A stretch of 9,481 nt of DNA, from the NCBI GenBank assembly GCA_022451765.1, contig JAKUNY010000055.1, forward strand, positions 1-9,481. Reading direction: 5' to 3'. Position 1 is the first letter of the stretch; every line of letters begins with the position of its first letter. Source of the stretch: Candidatus Poseidoniaceae archaeon (GTDB taxonomy: Archaea > Thermoplasmatota > Poseidoniia > Poseidoniales > Poseidoniaceae). The notes below the pieces were generated by a model. The model was not told the DNA's origin. It was given only the letters and a program-made list of their open reading frames with translations, and searched no databases. This document shows positions 1 to 5,951 of this stretch, one piece after another. A program made the position numbers and the translations under genes.

Positions 1-2
1 AT

Positions 3-263
3 CAGGCCACCTTGTTCCTCACATGGGATGGATTGCACAAACGAGTCTCGAGCCGAATTGATTGGATGATCGAGCACACGCCCACAGATTATGCCTGGAG
101 AATCCATGGTGAAGGAACATCTCTTCTCGAAGTACTCCTCCACCATTGCATCGTGATGGATTGGCTAACAATCGCACTTGCATTCTTGCACGGTAAGGAT
201 CCTGCAGCAATTCGACCTATACAGGCTCTGAAAGCTTACCTTGCGGATGAAGCATCAGTATAA
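3..263 (+). CDS. Bifunctional phosphoglucose/phosphomannose isomerase, C-terminal fragment (5' end outside window)
   Basis: Only the last ~86 residues are present, and the reading frame is open to the left edge. They match what I know of the C-terminal domain of the SIS-fold bifunctional glucose-6-phosphate / mannose-6-phosphate isomerases found in many archaea and some bacteria. The key pattern is GEGTSLLEVLLHH, then a hydrophobic helix, then LAFLHGKDPAAIRPIQALK. It corresponds to the family's closing signature (LLxRLL... LALLRGVDPTPVxxIxxLK). The enzyme interconverts fructose-6-phosphate with glucose-6-phosphate and mannose-6-phosphate in the cytoplasm, feeding glycolysis, gluconeogenesis and sugar-nucleotide synthesis. 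The catalytic residues lie upstream and cannot be checked. The gene ends at TAA and overlaps the convergent M23 gene by 9 bp. The family call is fairly secure; dual specificity is inferred from the family. Confidence 0.72.
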   Translation, partial: QATLFLTWDGLHKRVSSRIDWMIEHTPTDYAWRIHGEGTSLLEVLLHHCIVMDWLTIALAFLHGKDPAAIRPIQALKAYLADEASV

Positions 264-869
264 TTGTCCGAGAATGTTTCTTGGATCAGGATATGTTTGA
301 AGAGCATCGCCTCTGTTGTCGGCTGAAACGACACCCGGAAGATCTGGCTTTTGGGGCTCGACAAATGTCAGTTGGATGTGGACATGGGGCGGCCAACCGC
401 CGGTTTCATGCTCATCCCCAATCGCTCCAATTTGCTGGCCTTTTTTGATGGACGCTCCGACCTTGAGAACTTCCAATGACGCCCTTGAAAGATGGCCGTG
501 GAGAACCCAAATCGTTTGCTCGACACCCTCAATCAATATCTGATGCTCGGTCACAATTGTGGGCCCGTACGAACCGTCTTCGTCGTTGTCGGTAAAACTG
601 TGAATTTTCCCATCGTCGAAGGCATATACCGGTGTGGAAACTGCGGCACCGATGTCAAGACCGACGTGGATGGGTCGTCCACCACCAAACAATGCTTGTG
701 GGTACATTCCTTTGCGATCCTCATCGTAACGACCGATTGTAAATTCATACTGCCTATTCCAGTTTGTTTGTGGTCTCTGCAAATTTAAGACCCAATATTC
801 TGAGGGAATTCGAACGATTGGGTGGAATTGGTTTTCACCGGTCCCTGCCAAATCTGTGCAACCCCACAT
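255..869 (-). CDS. Cytoplasmic M23-family (LytM-like) metallopeptidase domain protein
   Basis: This 204-residue protein carries a complete M23 zinc-peptidase signature. H68 and D72 lie in HVGLD, the HGHLS motif is at 124-128 (H126 likely catalytic), and the closing HVH is at 162-164 within GGWPPHVHIQ. By the LytM scheme H68, D72 and H164 would bind zinc. There is no signal peptide or membrane segment, so it should act in the cytoplasm. That is odd, because M23 enzymes usually cut peptidoglycan and archaea lack it. The wording around the motifs (YGPTIV, HGHLSRASL, GGWPPH, then LPGVV and PDPRNIL near the end) resembles the M23 module found in kinase-M23-aminotransferase fusion proteins, not secreted endopeptidases; this is from memory of the family. 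The substrate is unknown. ATG at 869 is the only usual start codon after the upstream in-frame stop, and no SD is visible. The gene diverges from the membrane-protein gene and converges on the isomerase gene. Confidence 0.82.
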   Translation of the reverse strand: MWGCTDLAGTGENQFHPIVRIPSEYWVLNLQRPQTNWNRQYEFTIGRYDEDRKGMYPQALFGGGRPIHVGLDIGAAVSTPVYAFDDGKIHSFTDNDEDGSYGPTIVTEHQILIEGVEQTIWVLHGHLSRASLEVLKVGASIKKGQQIGAIGDEHETGGWPPHVHIQLTFVEPQKPDLPGVVSADNRGDALQTYPDPRNILGQLY

Positions 870-941
870 GTATCGAAGAAGGGATTCACCTCTAAGAGTT
901 CATGCATGAAGTTGATTTGATGTATTTGCGAGCGTGCAAGC
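870..941. promoter_or_regulatory. Divergent intergenic promoter region with central palindrome
   Basis: This 72-bp gap separates the start of the M23 gene (leftward) from the start of the 772-residue membrane protein gene (rightward). It must hold both promoters unless one lies inside a neighbour. A perfect 12-bp palindrome, TTCATGCATGAA (899-910), lies within about one base of its midpoint. I see no convincing TATA box or SD for either gene, which would fit leaderless transcripts. The operator role is inference. Confidence 0.35.
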
Positions 942-3260
942 ATGTGGGAAGTGATATTGATCATTTTTCTTCCTACAATTGCCCCCGGTCTTGCGCTCAT
1001 ACGCATCCTCGATGCCTCAGCAGATACGTTTCGAAAGACCCTGCTCTGCTTCCCAATTGGATTGCTCACTCTCTTTGGGATTTCAGGACTGCTATTCGTC
1101 GTCGAACTTTGGAGCATCCTTTCACTGACACTGGTCCTTCTTCTCACCAACATACTCTCAATCGTATTTCTCCTGCGGAAAGTGCAAATTGAACAAACAA
1201 CCTACACGCAATGGCAAAAAATGGAAGCTGCCATTCATGGCGTGGTTTTGAGTGAATCTGAGCCTGAGATTGAACACGAGGTTGCCACACAGCATTGGTT
1301 TCAAAGCAATCGAAACCCAGTGTTGCAGATTATCGCTGGCTGTTTTTGCTTGCTAACACTGGTGCCTATTCTTATGTTCGACCGCCCATTTGGTGTGGAT
1401 TGGATCGGCTTCAGCACACTTGCGAGCAACGTTGGTCAAACCGGTACGTTTGAAGTTCAATCACCGAATAAAGGCCTCTGGACGTATCCTCCTGCGTTCC
1501 CAACCGTCCTGGCGTGGGTGTCAACCATGACAGGTACGCCGGTTCAACAAGCGATACTTGTTCTTGGGCACCTCTCACTCTTTGCTCTTCTTCTAGGGGT
1601 GTGGGGAGGAATGGACCGTTTGGGAGCGGGAGCATCGAGCGTGCTTGCAATGGGTGCGTCCTTTGCCCTTTTTTCAAAAGTGTTTGATTCTGGATACCCA
1701 ACTGTTGCAAGCCAGTTGGGATTGGTCGTTGGTCTGCTTATCGTTCTACGTCCAATTCAACAATCGCTACGGTACCACATTACTGCTTTTATTTTCCTCG
1801 CAATATGTGCTGTGCTCATCCATCCTACGGGTGCGATTTATCTCGCTGCCCTCCTCTTCGCAAGTTTGGTTACTCGGGAACGGCTCTCCGAGGGTGAAAA
1901 GGCTCAAAGGAAGCCGATTTTCTTTACATCACTTGTCATCATTAGCTCAATGTTCGTCATTGCTCTCATCTTTTTTGCTCCGCGGATGCTGAGCGAGCCG
2001 GTCTTTGCAGAGTACGGATGGCAGGGCGGGAAACCGATGCTCATGTTCAATGGCCCATTGATGTTGTTTGCCGGGATTTCAGTGTATTTGGGGAGAGCAA
2101 GTCTTGAGATTCAACTTCTGTCCATATGGTTTGCATCGTTATGGTTGCTTTCGTTTGTTCATCTCATCGAAGGGCTGGCTGATGTTCAAGTATTGAGCCT
2201 TCTATCTTACACACTCTATTCCATGGCATTGCATGCCTATCACATTCCTCTTGCCGTGATTGTAGGGTTGCTTGCAAGTCGTTCAACATCGTTTACAACG
2301 GTCGATGATTCGAGTACGTGGTTTGGATTGGAAATGGATTCATTCATTCGTCCGATGTACAGTACTGTGTTTCTTGTTGCCTTGATGATAGGATCAATTT
2401 TGAGCGTCGGTCTGTTAACAAACTTGTCCTCCCATGATGAGCTACACGCAACGACATCCGGGGATGCTCAGCTGCGTGAATATCTGGCCTCGAACCCCCC
2501 GGACAGAATTGTTTACACTGAAAACGTGCATTGGGGCCATAGCTACGCATTTGATGCATCAATTCAAACAACCAGTATCCCTACCTTGGGCTTGCTAACG
2601 TTGGAAGAATCGGTCCAATCTGCCGCTACGACAGCGATTCGGATGGACGACGTAGCAACACTGCGAGAACTCGACATAGGATATGCAATTTCAAGCCCAA
2701 TTGGGACGGTTGCGTTGACGTTGGGACCTTCTCCTTACTGGAGCGTTGAGAGAAACTACCAAGGTGCGAGATATTGGAAATTGTGGGACGAGCCGTCACC
2801 CTCACGCGTTTTCGATGGGGTTGCATTCGATTCAACAACGTGTGAGGAAATGGAGGGATGTGAAATGAAACTCGATCCATGGCGAGATCATCGATTCAAC
2901 GATCCCCTGGACCGCTCAGACCATCGGATTATACTCGAAAAGAAGGGAACGTACACATGGGACAATGTCGTGAACGATGCTAATGTGCAAGGTTTGCACA
3001 ACGTCTGTGTTGTCTATGAACAAATTGGAGATTTTGATTCCTATCAAATCATCATCAATGAGAGGGCATTGGATTTGAACAAGATGTCGGGTTGGAATCA
3101 TGAATGCACCAACGTACAACTCAATCAAACGCTTGATGTTCGCATTGAATTGAATCGAAATGGGGACGCTTGGATTAACCCGTTGGGATTCTCAGGTAGA
3201 AGTTCAGAAATTATTGATTCGACGGGACTAAGGATTCACCATATTGAATTGAAACGATAA
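942..3260 (+). CDS. Large polytopic membrane protein, GT-C-like glycosyltransferase or DUF6541-like
   Basis: The protein has 772 residues. The first ~495 hold roughly 12-14 hydrophobic segments (for example about 3-22, 33-53, 57-78, 127-145, 203-222, 232-248, 256-270, 280-309, 326-346, 365-383, 390-409, 421-445 and 474-493). About 275 residues without membrane segments follow, probably outside the cytoplasm, with four cysteines (C638, C643, C696, C726, by my count) that could pair. The N-terminal PGLALIR... pattern, the FDRPFGVDW loop after the fourth helix (D147, D153) and the later YPPAFP motif resemble GT-C/DUF6541-type integral membrane proteins. Such proteins transfer sugars from polyprenyl-phosphate donors. 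The next gene encodes a GT2 enzyme that could make such a donor, which supports the idea. ATG at 942 is the first start after an in-frame stop; no SD is seen. An envelope protein of other function is possible. The membrane topology is sure; the enzymatic role is inferred. Confidence 0.6.
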   Translation: MWEVILIIFLPTIAPGLALIRILDASADTFRKTLLCFPIGLLTLFGISGLLFVVELWSILSLTLVLLLTNILSIVFLLRKVQIEQTTYTQWQKMEAAIHGVVLSESEPEIEHEVATQHWFQSNRNPVLQIIAGCFCLLTLVPILMFDRPFGVDWIGFSTLASNVGQTGTFEVQSPNKGLWTYPPAFPTVLAWVSTMTGTPVQQAILVLGHLSLFALLLGVWGGMDRLGAGASSVLAMGASFALFSKVFDSGYPTVASQLGLVVGLLIVLRPIQQSLRYHITAFIFLAICAVLIHPTGAIYLAALLFASLVTRERLSEGEKAQRKPIFFTSLVIISSMFVIALIFFAPRMLSEPVFAEYGWQGGKPMLMFNGPLMLFAGISVYLGRASLEIQLLSIWFASLWLLSFVHLIEGLADVQVLSLLSYTLYSMALHAYHIPLAVIVGLLASRSTSFTTVDDSSTWFGLEMDSFIRPMYSTVFLVALMIGSILSVGLLTNLSSHDELHATTSGDAQLREYLASNPPDRIVYTENVHWGHSYAFDASIQTTSIPTLGLLTLEESVQSAATTAIRMDDVATLRELDIGYAISSPIGTVALTLGPSPYWSVERNYQGARYWKLWDEPSPSRVFDGVAFDSTTCEEMEGCEMKLDPWRDHRFNDPLDRSDHRIILEKKGTYTWDNVVNDANVQGLHNVCVVYEQIGDFDSYQIIINERALDLNKMSGWNHECTNVQLNQTLDVRIELNRNGDAWINPLGFSGRSSEIIDSTGLRIHHIELKR

Positions 3261-3303
3261 AATAATCCGAAGGCATGAAAAACGGCGAACACAAGGAAGA
3301 AGT

Positions 3304-4047
3304 GTGAAACGACTGATGATTCTCCTTCCCGTGCTTAACGAAGCAGAGGGATTGGATGTTGTACTAAAGTCGATACCACATCGATTGCTCAACGAAATCG
3401 GTTGGGAATCTGAAACCGTCATCGTCGATGGGAAAAGCACAGACGCATCCCAACAAATTGGCGTTGAGGCTGGATGTACTGTTCTGGTGCAGCCGAGTAA
3501 AGGAAAAGGAGAGGCTGTTCGTTTGGGTTTTGAGCATGCAATCAAAAACCGATTCGATGCATTGGTGATGTTTGATGCGGACAGGACGTATGATCCTGAC
3601 GACATGATTCCAATGCTTGGACAATTAAAAAAAGGAGGTGTCGTCGTTGGAAACCGATTGAACAAACACCTTCAAGAGAACGCTATGTCGCCAACGAACT
3701 GGATTGGAAATCACCTTCTGACGTGGTCTGCTGTCCTCCTTCATGGAGTTGAAATTCATGATGTATGCAGTGGTTATTGGTTGTTCGATCGTGGAGCATT
3801 GCTTCGAATGAATCTCAACAGCATGGAGTTTGAAATTGAAGCTGAAATGTATGCACAGTGTGCCATTTCAGAAATTTCCTTGACCAACATTCCCGTTTCG
3901 TATGGGGCTCGAGTTGGCGAGGCAAAACTTGGATCGCTTAGAGATGGTTCATCCATTCTGAGGAAGCTCTTGGTTCGGAAGTTGTTTCCTCTACCCGTTG
4001 AAGAAGAGCTCGGAAAAGGGAAGTTAGCGTTTGAATCCAATGATTAG
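3304..4047 (+). CDS. GT2-family glycosyltransferase, dolichol-phosphate sugar synthase-like
   Basis: This 247-residue GT-A fold enzyme starts with the typical ILLPVLNEAEGL. It then shows DGKSTD (42-47), the SKGKGEAVRLGF segment (66-76), the metal- and nucleotide-binding D91-A-D93 in FDADRTYDPDD, and the conserved ending CSGYWLFDRGAL, EFEIEAEM and VSYGARVGEAKLGSLRDG. These mark the DPM1-like branch, which moves a hexose from UDP- or GDP-sugar to a polyprenyl (dolichyl) phosphate on the cytoplasmic membrane face. The length suits a catalytic domain alone, because no C-terminal membrane segment follows. GTG at 3304 is taken as the start, with a weak purine-rich GGAAGAA upstream; ATG at 3316 is the alternative but would cut into the first strand. 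It lies 43 bp after the membrane protein gene and is probably cotranscribed. Its last 24 bp overlap the 3' end of sodX on the other strand. The exact sugar is unknown. Confidence 0.83.
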   Translation: MKRLMILLPVLNEAEGLDVVLKSIPHRLLNEIGWESETVIVDGKSTDASQQIGVEAGCTVLVQPSKGKGEAVRLGFEHAIKNRFDALVMFDADRTYDPDDMIPMLGQLKKGGVVVGNRLNKHLQENAMSPTNWIGNHLLTWSAVLLHGVEIHDVCSGYWLFDRGALLRMNLNSMEFEIEAEMYAQCAISEISLTNIPVSYGARVGEAKLGSLRDGSSILRKLLVRKLFPLPVEEELGKGKLAFESND

Positions 4048-4308
4048 TCTTGGGTGAATCAACCCATAATTGTGGGAATCGGTTGAGGCCGTCGGATCGG
4101 GATTGTCGCCTTCAACAAAGTAGCCATCGGGTTCAATTCGCTTCAGTCGTTTGATGCAAGTTCGAGTCTCATCTCTGGGGTCGTAAAAAACAAGAATATC
4201 GTCAACGTTCAATGGTTGACCATTGTACGAGTTGACGGTAATTGATTCTCCGTCTCTTAGCGTGGGCCACATGCTGCTGCCGTTGACGCCCACAGCGATG
4301 GAGTCCAA
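4024..4308 (-). CDS. sodX: Nickel superoxide dismutase maturation protease (S26 signal-peptidase-like)
   Basis: This 94-residue protein is a minimal S26 serine protease. S12 in GSSMWPTLRDGE is the nucleophile, K53 in CIKRLKRI is the general base, and GDNP...STDSHNYGLI plus the closing IIGFKR match the later signal-peptidase boxes. It has no membrane anchor, unlike type I signal peptidases. Short soluble S26 proteins of this size next to sodN are the known maturation proteases that remove the SodN propeptide and free the nickel-binding histidine. It sits directly downstream of sodN here, so the assignment is strong. The start is TTG at 4308: a GAGG on the coding strand (4316-4319) lies 7 nt before it and overlaps the sodN stop TGA, suggesting coupled translation. 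A GTG five codons further in is possible but would leave only six residues before the catalytic serine. The stop codon lies inside the 3' end of the convergent GT2 gene. Confidence 0.87.
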   Translation of the reverse strand: MDSIAVGVNGSSMWPTLRDGESITVNSYNGQPLNVDDILVFYDPRDETRTCIKRLKRIEPDGYFVEGDNPDPTASTDSHNYGLIHPRLIIGFKR

Positions 4309-4315
4309 CGAATGG

Positions 4316-4319
4316 CCTC
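4316..4319 (-). promoter_or_regulatory. SD of sodX overlapping the sodN stop codon
   Basis: On the minus strand the sequence reads TGAGG, so the TGA stop of sodN and the GAGG ribosome binding site share bases. The TTG start follows 7 nt later. This spacing supports the TTG start and coupled translation of dismutase and protease. Confidence 0.55.
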
Positions 4320-4758
4320 AACTTGCACGAACCCAGGAAACATCTCGTCCCTTGGTTGCCCAGAACATGTTGTGGATTTCTTCAACAGCATCCATCAACT
4401 CCTGAGCATGTTGTTCTGAGACCTCAACCTTGCACGCTGAGCAGAGTTTTGCAGCCATCCAGAACGTAGTATGAAGGTCTGGATATGCTTCAAGGTGTTG
4501 AGGTTTGAAAAAGTCGGTCCAAAGAACGAGCACCTCGTCCTTGCATTTTTGTGATTCTTCTTCTTTGATTGCAGCATAACGACTCATTGTGTTGATGTAG
4601 GATGCGGATGATTTGTCAGCATCCCCACTACTCAATGCAACCATCTTCTTGGTCATTGACTGCACGGCTTCGGCTGCAACACGTGCACTAGCAGGGTCAT
4701 AGACGCCACATGGGCCGTCACAGTGGGCAAAGGCTTGGATGGTAGATTTGTTCTCCAT
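4318..4758 (-). CDS. sodN: Nickel-dependent superoxide dismutase precursor
   Basis: The precursor has 146 residues: an 11-residue propeptide ending QAFA, then the mature N-terminus HCDGPCGVYDP. This is the nickel hook of NiSOD. His1, Cys2 and Cys6 of the mature chain (precursor 12, 13 and 17) bind nickel, and Tyr9 (20) lines the active site. Downstream, LWTDFFKP, HLEAYPDLH and IHNMFWATKGR match the conserved helical core of the family. The enzyme converts superoxide to hydrogen peroxide and oxygen as a cytoplasmic hexamer of four-helix bundles, after SodX exposes His1. The ATG at 4758 has a strong SD (AAGGAG, 5 nt spacing); a GTG eight codons upstream is rejected. Three further cysteines occur (72, 106 and 109), the last two as CSAC. 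The sequence looks closest to my memory of marine cyanobacterial NiSODs, which suggests lateral transfer. It is divergent from asd. Confidence 0.96.
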   Translation of the reverse strand: MENKSTIQAFAHCDGPCGVYDPASARVAAEAVQSMTKKMVALSSGDADKSSASYINTMSRYAAIKEEESQKCKDEVLVLWTDFFKPQHLEAYPDLHTTFWMAAKLCSACKVEVSEQHAQELMDAVEEIHNMFWATKGRDVSWVRAS

Positions 4759-4849
4759 GCTTTCTCCTTGAGCGAGGAGCACTTGAAGATATGCTTTGAG
4801 GCAATTTGTGAAGGCAAGGGACTAAATCGACGAAGTTCGAGTACGAGGC
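4759..4849. promoter_or_regulatory. Divergent sodN / asd intergenic region
   Basis: This 91-bp region must carry the leftward sodN promoter and the rightward asd promoter. On the sodN side it holds the AAGGAG SD. The only symmetric element I see is a short CGAAGTTCG (4831-4839) close to the asd start. Short AT-rich patches (ACTAAATC near 4821, GATATGC near 4788) could be TATA elements, but neither is convincing. A nickel-responsive operator is not evident by eye. Confidence 0.35.
4764..4769 (-). promoter_or_regulatory. Strong SD of sodN
   Basis: The minus strand reads AAGGAG followed by AAAGC and ATG. This is the best SD in the window and decides the sodN start at 4758 over the in-frame GTG at 4782. 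Most other genes here have weak SDs or none. Confidence 0.75.
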
Positions 4850-5947
4850 ATGCCAAAGGTTCCTGTTGCAATCCTCGGTGCATCAGGACTCGTTTCACAG
4901 CGAATGCAGCAACGATTGTCGATGCACCCATGGTTCGAACTGGTTGCTGTTGCAGGACAATCAAGTGGCATGAAACTTTCTGAGGTCAATTGGCATCTCG
5001 ATGAAACCCGACCAGCGTTTATTGACCATTGTGACATCATCATCTTCGATATTCATTCAAAGGAATTAGCACGAGAACTGATTGAATCGGGTGCTCGAGT
5101 CGTTTTTAGTGCACTTCCAAGCAAACCAGCGGAACATGTTGAAATGAAATTGGTCGATGCTGGTCTTCACGTCTTTTCAAACGCGAGTGCATACCGCATG
5201 CACCCGGATGTACCTTTGGTGGTTGCCGACGTTTATCCGCAGGCACTAAGTGGTCCCTCTTCAGACCGAGCATTGCATGCATGTGCGACGAATTGCACAC
5301 TTGTTCCAGTGATTCATCCTCTTTCGATCCTGTGCCAACATCACACGGTTAAGAAAATCATTGTTCGAACAGAGCAAGCTCTTTCTGGAGCAGGGTGGAA
5401 GTTGCTCCACAACAAAGAGGAACAAGCGAAATTTATTGACCAAGAAGTTCGAGGAGAGGCTGAAAAAATCATCGAAGAGGCTGAAAAGATCCTCGGCATC
5501 GACAGCATCGAGTGGGACGTTCAATGCAAACGCGTCAACGAACAAGATGGTCACATCGTCGCAGTCGAAGTGCATTTGGAGGATGATGTAACCTATGATT
5601 TGATTGAAACAGAACTCAATTCAATCGAACGCGATCATCTTTCTGCTCTACCAAGCCAACCAGAAAACCCGATGATTTTGATACACAGGGAGCCAGATCG
5701 AAGCACTGATCTCTGGAATGGGCAAACGCACGAAAACGTGCAACCTTCCATTGATTTGAAAGCGGGCATGACCACGACCGTTCAACTGAATCATGTCGAA
5801 AAAAATGTTGTTCGTTTCACCGCTTTGTCACACAACACAATCCGAGGCGCTGCTGGAGGCGTGGTATTGCTTGCAGAATTAGCACATCATCGCAACTTTC
5901 TCTCATCAGTAGACCTAAATCCAACCCCCCCTTCATCGGAATCGTGA
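4850..5947 (+). CDS. asd: Aspartate-semialdehyde dehydrogenase, archaeal/fungal type
   Basis: This 365-residue enzyme reduces aspartyl-4-phosphate to aspartate semialdehyde with NADPH, the branch point to lysine, threonine, methionine and isoleucine. The NADP-binding Rossmann motif is GASGLVSQRM (10-19). FSALPS (86-91) lies in the nucleotide region. The catalytic cysteine is C149 in ATNCT, Q176 starts QALSGAGW, and the substrate arginine and general-base histidine are in KRVNEQDGH (R228, H235). NTIRGAAGG (329-337) closes the cofactor site. Length and motif order fit the archaeal/yeast branch and not the shorter bacterial one. A charged helical stretch (about 187-216) lies in the middle, and the last ~15 residues are proline/serine rich and probably disordered. 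ATG at 4850 is placed just before the first beta strand; the only purine match (GAGG) is too close to act as an SD, so a leaderless message is likely. The next gene starts 4 nt after its stop. Confidence 0.95.
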   Translation: MPKVPVAILGASGLVSQRMQQRLSMHPWFELVAVAGQSSGMKLSEVNWHLDETRPAFIDHCDIIIFDIHSKELARELIESGARVVFSALPSKPAEHVEMKLVDAGLHVFSNASAYRMHPDVPLVVADVYPQALSGPSSDRALHACATNCTLVPVIHPLSILCQHHTVKKIIVRTEQALSGAGWKLLHNKEEQAKFIDQEVRGEAEKIIEEAEKILGIDSIEWDVQCKRVNEQDGHIVAVEVHLEDDVTYDLIETELNSIERDHLSALPSQPENPMILIHREPDRSTDLWNGQTHENVQPSIDLKAGMTTTVQLNHVEKNVVRFTALSHNTIRGAAGGVVLLAELAHHRNFLSSVDLNPTPPSSES

Positions 5948-5951
5948 GCGC

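Noticed and set aside
492..788. 98-residue plus-strand open frame opposite the M23 gene
   Set aside because: The minus strand carries the full set of M23 motifs over the same bases.
785..1153. 122-residue minus-strand open frame spanning the M23/membrane-protein gap
   Set aside because: It overlaps the start of both real genes, is antisense to the membrane protein's hydrophobic N-terminus, and has a composition unlike a folded domain. It is a shadow of the coding strand.
3228..3665. 145-residue minus-strand open frame opposite the GT2 gene
   Set aside because: The plus strand here encodes clear GT2 motifs. The minus-frame product is Ser/Thr/Pro-rich with no recognisable domain.
4759..4782. 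Longer sodN start at GTG 4782 (eight extra residues)
   Set aside because: The extension would be translated through the strong AAGGAG SD, which points to ATG 4758.
4850..5947. Unusual ATNCT active site of Asd as a possible inactive enzyme
   Set aside because: The nucleophile cysteine, Gln, Arg and His are all present, and NCT in place of NCS occurs in active bacterial enzymes, so activity is expected.
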